Source: Acidimicrobiaceae bacterium (GTDB lineage Bacteria > Actinomycetota > Acidimicrobiia > Acidimicrobiales > Palsa-688). Taken from it: a stretch of 9,525 bases of DNA. Location: NCBI GenBank assembly GCA_003158835.1, contig PMLI01000588.1, positions 1-9,525 on the forward strand. The letters run 5' to 3'. Shown one piece after another: positions 1 through 6,203 of this stretch. Under the pieces are notes generated by a model. That model did no database searches, was not told the origin of the DNA, and worked only from the letters and a program-made list of their open reading frames with translations. Made by a program: the position numbers and the translations under genes. The first letter of the stretch is position 1. Each line of letters opens with the position of its first letter.

Positions 1-54
1 CGACGCCCGCCTCCTGTTCCAATCATCTCGGTCATGGCTTCATCTTCACTGTCG

Positions 55-82
55 TATTCTCACCCGGCATATTCTCACCCGG
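55..82. repeat. 13-bp direct repeat pair upstream of the protease gene
   Basis: TATTCTCACCCGG occurs at 55-67 and again at 70-82, identical and spaced 15 bp start to start. The pair lies about 80-100 bases before the protease start. A tandem binding site for a regulator is possible, as is simple slippage duplication. No protein is recognised as the binder. Confidence 0.5.
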
Positions 83-111
83 GTTCTTTGCCGCTCCGGT
101 CCCGAGCTACA

Positions 112-141
112 GTAACTTCGTACTTGCAAGTCACAAGTAAC
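112..141. promoter_or_regulatory. 30-bp imperfect palindrome in the protease leader
   Basis: The stretch 112-141 is an imperfect inverted repeat, 11 of 15 positions matching, with a perfect ACTTGCAAGT core at 122-131 and outer arms GTAACTT and AAGTAAC. It ends four bases before the strong Shine-Dalgarno of the protease gene. A weak -10-like TACAGT (108-113) with TTCTTT (84-89) 18 bases upstream would place transcription start inside the palindrome. That arrangement suits a repressor operator or a leader hairpin. The function is inferred, and the promoter assignment is weak. Confidence 0.4.
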
Positions 142-158
142 TATGAAGGAGGAGGAAC

Positions 159-1064
159 GTGAGTACGTCGTTGGTGGAGTTCTCGCAAGCGGTGGCCGAG
201 GTTATCGCCGCGGCTGCGCCGTCCGTTGGAGGGGTCGGCAGAGCCGGGAGCGGGGTCGTGGTGGCCGAGGGCCTCGTGGTGACCAACGCCCATAACCTGC
301 GCGGTGAGGTCGAGGTTTCCTTTGAGGACGGCAGGGTGGCGGGAGCCCGCGTAGTGGGGTCGGACGTGGACGGTGATCTCGCCGTGCTGTCGGTCGAAAC
401 GGGAACAAGCCCGGCCCTGGCCTGGGCCGAGGGTGCCCCCGCCCTGGGCCACGTCGTTATAGGGCTATCGCGGCCCGGTGGCAGAGGGCTGCGGGCCGGA
501 GCCGGTTTCATCTCCGGCCTCGACCTTGCTTTCCGCGGGCCCGGAGGCAGCACCGTCACGGGTGCCCTCGAGCACGGCGCCCCTCTTGTACCCGGCTCCT
601 CGGGTGGGCCCCTGGTCGACAGCGAGGGCCGACTGGTCGGTATCAACACCCACCGCGAGGGTGAGGGCTTTTACCTGGCCCTGCCGGCCGGAGCGGCGTT
701 GAAAGAGCGCGTCGAGGCGCTGGCCCGAGGCGAAGCGCCGCGTCGCGTGCGCCTCGGCGTCGCCCTAGCCCCACCGAAGGTGGCTCGACACCTGCGTCAT
801 GCCGTAGGGCTGCCCGAACGGGACGGCCTTTTGGTGCACGCCGTCGAGCCCGAAGGTCCCGCCGCCCGGGCCGGCGTGCGCCGCGGGGACCTCATCGTCT
901 CGGTCGGTGGCCGCCCGGTTGGTTCGGTCGAACAATTGGCGGCCTTTCTCGGCTCGATAACCGACGGCGGTCCCGCCGACCTGGTGGTTGTCCGGGGCGT
1001 GGAGGAGCTATCGGTCGCCGTCTACTTCGGACCGGACGGGCCCTCAGAGCAGGGCACCTCCTGA
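159..1064 (+). CDS. Trypsin-like serine protease with C-terminal PDZ domain (HtrA/DegP-like, no signal peptide)
   Basis: This 301-residue protein is a chymotrypsin-fold protease followed by a PDZ domain. The catalytic triad reads His45 (TNAHNL), Asp73 (DVDGDLAVL) and Ser148 (PGSSGGPL), and the oxyanion Gly is present, so it should be active. The PDZ domain covers about residues 195-290 (GPAARAGVRRGDLIVSVGG). Family members normally cut misfolded or tagged proteins outside the membrane, but this one begins MSTSLVEFSQAV with no hydrophobic signal or anchor, so it is probably cytoplasmic. The start is GTG at 159, chosen because AAGGAGGAGG (146-155) lies just upstream. Its TGA overlaps the ATG of a decayed second copy (TGATG, 1062-1066), so the pair was once translationally coupled. 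HtrA family membership is solid; the substrate is unknown. Confidence 0.9.
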   Translation: MSTSLVEFSQAVAEVIAAAAPSVGGVGRAGSGVVVAEGLVVTNAHNLRGEVEVSFEDGRVAGARVVGSDVDGDLAVLSVETGTSPALAWAEGAPALGHVVIGLSRPGGRGLRAGAGFISGLDLAFRGPGGSTVTGALEHGAPLVPGSSGGPLVDSEGRLVGINTHREGEGFYLALPAGAALKERVEALARGEAPRRVRLGVALAPPKVARHLRHAVGLPERDGLLVHAVEPEGPAARAGVRRGDLIVSVGGRPVGSVEQLAAFLGSITDGGPADLVVVRGVEELSVAVYFGPDGPSEQGTS

Positions 1065-1316
1065 TGTCGGCGCCGGAGACCTTACCGGCGCTGGCGAGCA
1101 CGGTCGAGGAGGCTCTTGTCGACTCGCGTCCAGCCCGGCGGCAACGGCCGGCCTGAGGCCGCGCGACCTGGTCGTCAGCCTGGACGGCGAGCCGGTCGGG
1201 GACGTCGGCGAACTGCAGTCCCTGCTCACCGAGCGTTTCATAGAGCGACCACCATCGGGTTCATCCGCGATGGGCGCTTGACGACCTGTGAGGCCCGCTG
1301 CGCCGAACTGCGGTGA
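1064..1316 (+). pseudogene. Remnant of a second, coupled trypsin/PDZ protease
   Basis: An ATG at 1064 overlaps the stop of the intact protease. It opens MSAPETLPALASTVEEALVD, much like the protease N-terminus, then hits a stop after about 30 codons. A PDZ core (SPAATAGLRPRDLVVSLDGE) continues in a second frame around 1132-1245, and a PDZ-end-like strand (TTIGFIRDGRL) continues in a third frame up to TGA at 1314-1316. The frames step 2, 1, 0. The whole protease domain, about 170 codons, is missing between the first and second pieces. I read this as a tandem paralogue that lost its catalytic half and suffered two frameshifts. A short coupled PDZ-only peptide is a less likely alternative, because no single frame spans the PDZ. 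Confidence 0.75.
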
Positions 1317-1401
1317 CGAGGTCGAAATCGCCCCCAGCGTTCTCCTGCATCTCTAGAACAGATCACTACAGGAATTAACCAGCTGTTCAGGAAATATGCC
1401 C

Positions 1402-1416
1402 TATAATGAGTAAGTA
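1402..1416 (+). promoter_or_regulatory. TATAAT promoter element for a leaderless gene
   Basis: A perfect consensus -10 hexamer TATAAT (1402-1407) stands ten bases before an ATG at 1417 in a locally AT-rich stretch (1355-1440), unusual in this GC-rich window. Transcription would start around 1414-1417, at or just before the ATG, giving a leaderless message, a common arrangement in actinobacteria. There is no good -35: TTAACC at 1375-1380 is 21 bases away. No Shine-Dalgarno precedes the ATG, which fits a leaderless gene. Confidence 0.55.
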
Positions 1417-1581
1417 ATGAAACAGTTCCTATGCAAAATCGTCGGGCACCGTGAATACAACGCTGAAGTTCTGGCCGTCAAGCCATGGCAGGACCGGGAT
1501 TTCTTCGATTATTGCCAGTCGGATTTTCGTGAGCCGGCCTGTCTACGTTGCGGGGAGGCATTGCCGCCCGCAGGGCTGTAG
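1417..1581 (+). CDS. 54-residue Cys/His microprotein, putative zinc-binding
   Basis: ATG at 1417 opens a 54-codon frame ending in TAG at 1579-1581. The protein starts MKQFLCKIVGHREYN and ends with a CxxC knuckle, CLRCGEALPP. Cys6, His11, Cys33, Cys42 and Cys45 could bind one zinc ion, and the N-terminal LCKxxGH followed by a C-terminal CxRCGE recalls small DUF1660-like proteins of phages and actinobacteria. That relationship is a resemblance from memory, not a search. The middle is acidic and aromatic (WQDRDFFDYC). No Shine-Dalgarno is present, and the TATAAT at 1402 suggests leaderless expression. The gene sits alone between the protease remnant and the GC-repeat tract. The function is unknown. 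The ordered Cys/His pattern and normal codons argue that it is real. Confidence 0.7.
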   Translation: MKQFLCKIVGHREYNAEVLAVKPWQDRDFFDYCQSDFREPACLRCGEALPPAGL

Positions 1582-1585
1582 TGCG

Positions 1586-1616
1586 CCCCGCCCCGCCCCG
1601 CCCCGCCCCGCCCGGG
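1586..1616. repeat. CCCCG pentamer tract with minus-strand G-quadruplex potential
   Basis: CCCCG is repeated five times at 1586-1610 and followed by CCCGGG. On the minus strand this gives five G4 runs separated by a single C, the arrangement expected to fold a very stable G-quadruplex, while the plus strand could form an i-motif. It begins five bases after the microprotein stop. It could block transcription or replication, or act as a terminator-like element, but no role is shown by sequence alone. Confidence 0.8.
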
Positions 1617-1628
1617 CCGAAGCCACGG

Positions 1629-1656
1629 TTGACGGCCTTCGCCCAGGGCTTATTGG
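1629..1656 (+). promoter_or_regulatory. Candidate promoter of the DUF1810 gene
   Basis: TTGACG (1629-1634) matches the -35 consensus at five of six bases and is followed 16 bases later by TATTGG (1651-1656), a weaker -10 matching at three. Transcription would begin near 1663, exactly where the left arm of the leader hairpin starts. The -35 is convincing and the -10 is not. Confidence 0.35.
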
Positions 1657-1662
1657 GACGTA

Positions 1663-1705
1663 CTTCTTCAGGTGCCCCATGATGGGTGGTGGGTACCTGA
1701 AGGGG
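1663..1705 (+). promoter_or_regulatory. Leader hairpin covering the DUF1810 ribosome binding site
   Basis: The arm CTTCAGGTGCCC (1666-1677) pairs with GGGTACCTGAAG (1691-1702) over 12 positions, with one G-U wobble in RNA. The stem can grow to 15 pairs by matching 1663-1665 to 1703-1705, two of them U-G. The loop is 13 bases (1678-1690). The 3' arm contains most of the Shine-Dalgarno AAGGGGG (1700-1706) of the GTG at 1714, so the stem would hide the ribosome site. A translational switch or thermometer-like control is inferred. The same bases could alternatively be a DNA operator. Confidence 0.5.
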
Positions 1706-1713
1706 GACATGAC

Positions 1714-2142
1714 GTGATCGACGACCCGTACGACCTGGAGCGCTTCGTGGGCGCCCAGGACGCGGATGGCACTTACACCCGCGCCCTGGAGGAGTTGCGA
1801 CAGGCCCACAAGCTGAGCCACTGGATGTGGTTCGTTTTTCCCCAAATAGCCGGTCTGGGGCAAAGCCCGACGTCGAAAAAGTTTGCCATTTCGTCACTGG
1901 ACGAGGCCAGAGCCTATATGCGCCATCCGGTGCTCGGAGCCCGGCTGGTCCAGTGCACGGCCGTCCTTTCAGAAATAAGGGGCCGGAGCGCGGAGCACAT
2001 TTTCGGGCCTGCCGACGCGCAAAAGCTGCGCTCGTCCATGACCCTGTTCCGGCGGGCTGCCCCGGCCGAAGCCGGGTTCGGGCAGGTGCTCGACCAGTAC
2101 TTCGACGGGCGGCCCGATCCCGCCACCGACGCGCGCCTTTGA
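1714..2142 (+). CDS. DUF1810 family protein
   Basis: The 142-residue product matches the DUF1810 family over its full length, and its role is not established. Family hallmarks visible are DDPYDLERFVGAQD at the N-terminus, SHWMWFVFPQIAGLG (residues 35-49), FAISSLDEARAYMRHPVLG (57-75), RSAEHIFG and KLRSSMTLF (104-112), ending with a DPATDARL tail. Family members are soluble, about 140-150 residues, and are sometimes mislabelled calpastatin. I start at GTG 1714 because AAGGGGG lies at 1700-1706, seven bases upstream, and the homologous region begins there. An in-frame ATG at 1672 would add a Trp-rich, non-conserved leader and falls inside the hairpin. No frameshift or missing core is seen. It stands alone, with no operon partner. 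Confidence 0.88.
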   Translation: MIDDPYDLERFVGAQDADGTYTRALEELRQAHKLSHWMWFVFPQIAGLGQSPTSKKFAISSLDEARAYMRHPVLGARLVQCTAVLSEIRGRSAEHIFGPADAQKLRSSMTLFRRAAPAEAGFGQVLDQYFDGRPDPATDARL

Positions 2143-2169
2143 GCCGAAAGCCTCGTACGAGTCCCAGCT

Positions 2170-2715
2170 AAGGCACGCCCACCCAGTCCGGGCAACCTGT
2201 CGGGTATACCCACGGCCGCAGCCCGCACCTACCCGATCACATTCAAGGTAACCGACAGGTCGCCGACCCAGCAGACCGCGACGGCGCCCTTGGCCTTGGT
2301 GGTCGGCAAGAGCGTCGTCAACTGGTCCGGTTACGTGCACGGCGGTCTTTATACGTCCGTCACCGGTACCTTTATCGTTCCCCGCGTCGCGGCCGGGCAG
2401 GACAATATTCAACCGGCGGCCGCCTCCGAATGGGTGGGACTGGACGGCGTCACCAGGACCGGTCTCATCCAGGCCGGGGTAACGGAAGTACTGCCCGGCA
2501 CCGGTGAGCCGAACGCTACTCCGGCCGGTGGGGCCAAGGCCGCACCGACGGAGAGCATAAAGGCGCTCGGGGATTACACGCCTTCAGTCCAGTTCACGAA
2601 CCTCCACACCGTGGGCGGCGACAAGTCCATTGCCGCCGTGCTCGTGTTCCAAAAAACGGGGCCCAGGTCTCGAACCCCCTCTGTTTACGCGACCGTCGGG
2701 TTCACCGTGGCCTGC
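2170..2715 (+). pseudogene. Remnant of a secreted G1 (glutamic) peptidase with an Ig-like putative-Ig module
   Basis: In one frame, about 2190-2296 encodes the tail of a putative-Ig (He_PIG-type) module: LSGIPTA, then TYPITFKVTDRSPTQQTATA. About 2305-2500 encodes the start of a G1 peptidase (eqolisin): NWSGYV, YTSVTGTFIVP, then WVGLDG and LIQAGVTE. The text then jumps to a family C-terminal strand (ALGDYTPSVQFTN, 2560-2605) and fades out after 2700. The central part with the aromatic-rich WWEW-type segment and the catalytic Glu is gone, and so are the signal peptide and the 5' end. The frame stays open from a TTG at 2290 to 2952, but the tail after about residue 135 is Arg-rich and resembles nothing. 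I therefore call it a deletion-inactivated gene rather than a working enzyme. Confidence 0.7.
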
Positions 2716-2926
2716 GGCCCATTGTGCCGACCGCTCCATGACGCGGCCCGAGAAGACCGGTTACAGCTGGCTGAACCCGGCCGAGCCCTGACAATACCTG
2801 GTCGGACGGTGTACCAGTGCCGTGTCCGTCGTGGTAACATCTATGAGCAGCCGGAGGGACGTTGGGACTTCGACGGTGTCCACCGCCAGGCTTTCTGTCA
2901 CGTCCCGCCGTCGGAAGTGACGGTGC
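2716..2926 (+). other. Gene-free gap before the PAS-GGDEF-EAL gene
   Basis: No credible gene is seen here on either strand. CTGACA (2788-2793) and TACCAG (2812-2817), 18 bases apart, are a weak promoter candidate for the signalling gene downstream. That would give a leader of about 100 bases. Confidence 0.25.
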
Positions 2927-4648
2927 ATGGTCAGCCATCCAGGAGGCGCTGAGCAGGGCAAAGCCAAAGGTGGCAGTTACCCGTACCTCGTTGCCACCTC
3001 GGGTGATCTGACCACCGTGGTGGACCTGGACGGCTATTTCCTGTACTGCTCGGCCGCTTCGCAGGGTGCGTTCGGCTGGGAGCCGGACGAGCTCGTGGGA
3101 GAGCGCGAGGACCGCTTCGCCCACCCCGACGACGCGCCGACGCTGCTCAGCAGGCGCTCTGAGCGCTTCCACTTAGGGCTTGTGACCACGAGCTACCGGT
3201 TCCTCCGCCGCGACGGCTCCTACCGCTGGGTCGAAGCGACATCACGACGCGTCACGACAGAGGGTGCTGACGTCGTGGTGAGCACGGTGCGCGACATCAC
3301 CGAGCGCCAAGAGCGCGCCGCCCTGTTGGAGCTGCGGGCGACCACTGACCCCCTGACCGGAGTGGCCAACCGCACAGTGCTCATGGACAGGCTGGAACAG
3401 GGCCTGCGGCGGCTTGGCCGCAGTTCCGGACGCCTCTTGGTGGTGCTGTACCTGGACCTCGACCGCTTCAAGGTCATCAACGACTCTCTCGGCCACCACA
3501 TTGGCGACGACGTGCTGCTGAAGATGGCGGAGCGCCTCACGGGCCACCTGCGCCCCGCTGACACGCTGGCCCGACTCGGGGGAGACGAGTTCGTGCTCGT
3601 GGCTGAAGGGGTCACGGACGAGGCCGCTGCTATCGCACTGGCCAACCGGATAATCGAAGACGGCCGTAGGCCGTTCCGTGTCGATGGGGACGAGTTCAGC
3701 TGCACGATGAGCATAGGCGTGGCGTGCACTGCCGACTACCAGCACAACGCTGAAGCGCTGCTGTCCGAAGCCGACCTGGCCCTGTACCGGGCCAAGGACA
3801 GGGGCCGGGACCAGGTCGCGGTGTTCGACGAGGAGGTGCGCACCACAGCGGTTTCTCGTCTGGCTACCGAACGCATGGTGCGCCGCGCTCTGGACGAAGG
3901 GCGCATCGTAGTTGAGTACCAGCCGATCGTAGACCTAAAGGCCGGCCACCCCGTAGGGGCCGAAGCCCTCGTCCGCATACGTGACCTCGAGCAGCGGCTG
4001 ATGCTGCCGGGCTCGTTCTTGGAGGTAGCCGAGGAAACCGGCTTGTTGATCAAGACCGACCAGGTAGTGCTGGCCGACGCCGTGAAGCAGGCTGCCGCCT
4101 GGCGTGCCCGGCTGGGGGCCAAGTTCGCCGGCGTCGCCATCAACGTCACTGCCCGCCACCTGGCTGACAGCGAGTTCCGCCAGGCCATCTTCGAGCATCT
4201 CGAGGCGAACGCAGTACCCCCCGGCGACCTCCAGATCGAAGTAACCGAACAGGTCCTCATGGAAGCCTCCCATTCGGCCATGACCGGGCTTCGGGCGCTG
4301 CGAGACCTCGGCGTCGGGGTAGGCCTGGACGACTTCGGTACGCGCTACTCCTCGCTCGCTTACCTGCGCCAGTTCCCGCTCGACTTCGTCAAGATCGACA
4401 AGTCGTTCGTCGACGACGTCGTTATCGACCCGAAGGTGCGCGCCATTTTCGCTGCCATCATCGTCCTGTCGCATGCGCTCGACCTGACTGTCGTCGCCGA
4501 GGGCGTAGAGCTCCCGGACCAGGGCCAAGTCCTCATAGACCTCGGCTGCGATCGCGCCCAAGGGTTTCTCTATGCCCGCTCCGGCCCCCCCGAAGACGTC
4601 GACAGCCTCGTCCTCGCCTGGCCCTCGCCACCTTTACGGGCCCCATAG
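2927..4648 (+). CDS. PAS-GGDEF-EAL protein: cyclic-di-GMP cyclase/phosphodiesterase
   Basis: This 573-residue protein has no membrane segment. A PAS sensor (about 20-126, ending in the typical VRDITERQER linker) is followed by a GGDEF cyclase domain (about 137-300) and an EAL phosphodiesterase domain (about 320-565). The cyclase keeps the GGDEF motif (218-222) and the product-inhibition RxxD site (Arg209-Asp212), five residues ahead of it. The EAL side keeps Glu346, Asn406, Glu438/Glu441, the DDFGT loop (468-472), Lys489, Glu525 and Gln545. Both activities therefore look possible, and PAS or the I-site would set the balance. ATG 2927 is the first start after an in-frame TGA at 2918, and its ribosome site is poor. 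An AGGAGG at 2941 is inside the gene with no in-frame start after it. The gene is convergent with the GAF gene, whose end it overlaps. Confidence 0.93.
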   Translation: MVSHPGGAEQGKAKGGSYPYLVATSGDLTTVVDLDGYFLYCSAASQGAFGWEPDELVGEREDRFAHPDDAPTLLSRRSERFHLGLVTTSYRFLRRDGSYRWVEATSRRVTTEGADVVVSTVRDITERQERAALLELRATTDPLTGVANRTVLMDRLEQGLRRLGRSSGRLLVVLYLDLDRFKVINDSLGHHIGDDVLLKMAERLTGHLRPADTLARLGGDEFVLVAEGVTDEAAAIALANRIIEDGRRPFRVDGDEFSCTMSIGVACTADYQHNAEALLSEADLALYRAKDRGRDQVAVFDEEVRTTAVSRLATERMVRRALDEGRIVVEYQPIVDLKAGHPVGAEALVRIRDLEQRLMLPGSFLEVAEETGLLIKTDQVVLADAVKQAAAWRARLGAKFAGVAINVTARHLADSEFRQAIFEHLEANAVPPGDLQIEVTEQVLMEASHSAMTGLRALRDLGVGVGLDDFGTRYSSLAYLRQFPLDFVKIDKSFVDDVVIDPKVRAIFAAIIVLSHALDLTVVAEGVELPDQGQVLIDLGCDRAQGFLYARSGPPEDVDSLVLAWPSPPLRAP

Positions 4649-5283
4649 GCCAGTTGGTCGCCGCCAATAAGTTCACGGGTACCCAGGCGGGTGGCAGCAT
4701 CGGAACGGAACTTCCCCGCCACCACGTTCTTCGGTGCAAGCTTGCCGCGGGCCGCGCTCGCCTGCAGGACAAGGGCGGCCTCGGCGGCTATGTCGGCCAT
4801 GACAAGGGCGTCGGCGTGCTGGTCGTCGTCCAGTGGTCCCGGCCGGTCACGGCACAGGTTGAGCGCTCCCAGGCGGACTGCTCCGACCTTCAGGGGAAAG
4901 CCGAACACGGCCCGCACGCCGGCCTCGATGGCCGCCGGGGAAAAGGCCAGCCATCGGAATGTGCCGGGACCGACCAGGTCCGGCTCGATTACGGGCCCGT
5001 CTTGGCGGTAGGCGTCAACGCACGGTCCCTCGTGGAGGGCGTACTGCAGTTGCTCGATGAGGTCGCTCATCTCGTTGGTGGTGCACAGCGAGCGTTGGGG
5101 CGCGTCGTCCGCCATGAGCATTATGCCGGCGCCGCCCATGGCGGTGACCTCGGCGCAGACTTGGCACAGCCGCTTGGTCCCGAACGCGTTATTGGCGCCG
5201 CCTACTAGCAGGCTTACGAGCCGTGTTCGCCGCTCAGCCCCCGCTTCTACGCACGGCTCTCCCCGGCCGGGTACCGTCGTCAT
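4570..5283 (-). CDS. GAF-domain regulator, ANTAR-type lineage but lacking the ANTAR domain
   Basis: The 237-residue product carries a GAF domain at about residues 38-174 (LCQVCAEV, GAGIMLMADD, then EGPCVDAYR and FGFPLKVGAVRLGALNL), the form found in actinobacterial GAF-ANTAR regulators. Those normally continue into an RNA-binding ANTAR helix bundle, which stops transcription terminators. Here resemblance ends around residue 190 (LAPKNVVAGKFR), and neither this frame nor the other two minus frames contain an ANTAR sequence. The final 26 codons read antisense through the end of the GGDEF-EAL gene. I infer a 3' truncation whose frame now runs to a chance stop. The start ATG (5283-5281) has GGAGGAG five bases upstream and overlaps the STAS stop as ATGA. 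The GAF ligand is unknown. Confidence 0.8.
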   Translation of the reverse strand: MTTVPGRGEPCVEAGAERRTRLVSLLVGGANNAFGTKRLCQVCAEVTAMGGAGIMLMADDAPQRSLCTTNEMSDLIEQLQYALHEGPCVDAYRQDGPVIEPDLVGPGTFRWLAFSPAAIEAGVRAVFGFPLKVGAVRLGALNLCRDRPGPLDDDQHADALVMADIAAEAALVLQASAARGKLAPKNVVAGKFRSDAATRLGTRELIGGDQLAYGARKGGEGQARTRLSTSSGGPERA

Positions 5284-5813
5284 GCGATCTCCTCCGGCCC
5301 GTTGGCGCCGCCAGCCCGAGTTCTGGGGGCGGTCGCTCGACAGACGCTGACGAGGTGGCGGCTGGGCGCGATCTCCGACCGTCTAAGCCGTCCCCCGGAC
5401 CGTTCGGCCGCGGGAACGGCCACCCAGGAACTGAGCGCCTTCCCGGTCGGGCCGTCCGCCTGTTCGGAGTCAGGGCCGAGGAGATCGTTCGAGCCGCAAA
5501 TGCTGATGATGCGCCGGACGAAGGCCGAGGGAGCGCGCACTGTTAAAGTCCCTGACCGTCGCCGGAGGAACTCTCGGGCCTGGAAAATGGTCCGAAGCGT
5601 CGCCGCGCTCATGAACTGCACGTCGCTCATGTCGAGGACGAGAGCGGTGCCGCCGAGGGCGACGGCGCGCCCCAGTGTCCGGCGCAGAGCGTCATCAGTT
5701 GAGATGTCGTGCTCCCCGGCCAGCCAGACGAAGGTTGGCTCTGTCTGATATGCCACCCCTGGGCCCGGGGCCCGATTAGAGACTGCGAAGGACGAAGAAC
5801 CAACGGGGACCAT
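5280..5813 (-). CDS. STAS-domain protein, anti-sigma-factor-antagonist-like
   Basis: This 177-residue protein has one STAS domain at about residues 25-112, with FVWLAGEHDISTDDALRRTL and the core LVLDMSDVQFMSAATLRTI. STAS antagonists normally bind anti-sigma kinases and are switched off by phosphorylation of a Ser in a DSSG-like motif. Here that motif reads SAAT (69-72), so the usual phosphoacceptor is Ala. The protein may be permanently active, or controlled by another residue such as Ser69 or Thr72. The tail 113-177 is Arg/Pro/Gly-rich and has no recognised domain. AGGAGA lies seven bases upstream of the ATG at 5813-5811. The stop overlaps the GAF start (ATGA), so both are probably made from one message. 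The partner kinase and sigma factor are not in the window. Confidence 0.83.
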   Translation of the reverse strand: MVPVGSSSFAVSNRAPGPGVAYQTEPTFVWLAGEHDISTDDALRRTLGRAVALGGTALVLDMSDVQFMSAATLRTIFQAREFLRRRSGTLTVRAPSAFVRRIISICGSNDLLGPDSEQADGPTGKALSSWVAVPAAERSGGRLRRSEIAPSRHLVSVCRATAPRTRAGGANGPEEIA

Positions 5814-6203
5814 GGTGTTCTCCTACCTCAGGTGCTGCGAAAGTCGCGTTACCAGGGTCCGGAGCACGCCCCCAGCCAGAACATGCTGGCCCGACACGTC
5901 CGGGGCACTAGTCGTGTCACCCCGACAATACACCCTCGACGGCTCTGGCGCGCTGGCGTTGGCATCTGATGCGGGAACGGGCAGACCTTCTCCAGGACCA
6001 TGAACGAGCTCTCCTCGAGCACGGGCCGCGTTCGAGCAGGCGGAATTCCGAGCGTGGCTGGTTCCCGGCGCGGCCCCTCGCTCCTGTAGGGTGCGAGCGC
6101 ACGAGAAGTTCGGCGTGCCTTAGCCCGCTGCTGTCGCTTCTCGTCGTGCTCGGGGTGACTTGGTCATGAGCCAGGCACCATCCGCCCTACCAAGGAGACC
6201 GAA
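5814..6203. other. 390-base divergent intergenic region
   Basis: This lies between the minus-strand STAS operon and the plus-strand barrel-protein gene, so it should hold promoters for both, but I see no clear -35/-10 pair. Small inverted repeats occur: GCCAG/CTGGC around 5874-5890 and GTGCG/CGCAC at 6091-6102. A plus-strand frame at 5969 begins MRERADLLQDHERALLEHGP, which looks like a charged helical fragment. It soon turns into low-complexity text without a Shine-Dalgarno, so I do not call it. Confidence 0.4.

Noticed and set aside
1356..1388. GAACAG...CTGTTC inverted repeat as a LexA (SOS) box
   Set aside because: The half-sites are 21 bases apart, far more than in an actinobacterial SOS box.
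1586..1616. GC pentamers as a CRISPR or satellite array
   Set aside because: The units are 5 bp with no spacers; this is a simple-sequence tract.
1672..1713. Upstream ATG start for the DUF1810 gene
   Set aside because: It adds a non-conserved Trp-rich leader, sits in the hairpin, and has no Shine-Dalgarno, unlike GTG 1714.
2645..2690. Minus-strand GGTTCGAGACC near a GGGGCC stretch, resembling a tRNA T-arm
   Set aside because: The T-stem does not pair past three bases, and no matching 5' acceptor arm is found about 75 bases away.
2941..2946. AGGAGG as the ribosome site of the PAS-GGDEF-EAL gene
   Set aside because: No in-frame start codon follows within a workable distance, so it is internal sequence.
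3935..4561. 208-codon minus-strand frame inside the GGDEF-EAL gene
   Set aside because: It is antisense to well-conserved EAL motifs, resembles no family, and results from GC codon bias.
4654..5208. 184-codon plus-strand frame opposite the GAF gene
   Set aside because: The minus strand carries clear GAF motifs; this is its shadow.
5969..6169. 66-codon plus-strand frame in the divergent gap
   Set aside because: It has no Shine-Dalgarno, and after a short charged start it becomes Arg/Pro/Ser-rich text without family resemblance.
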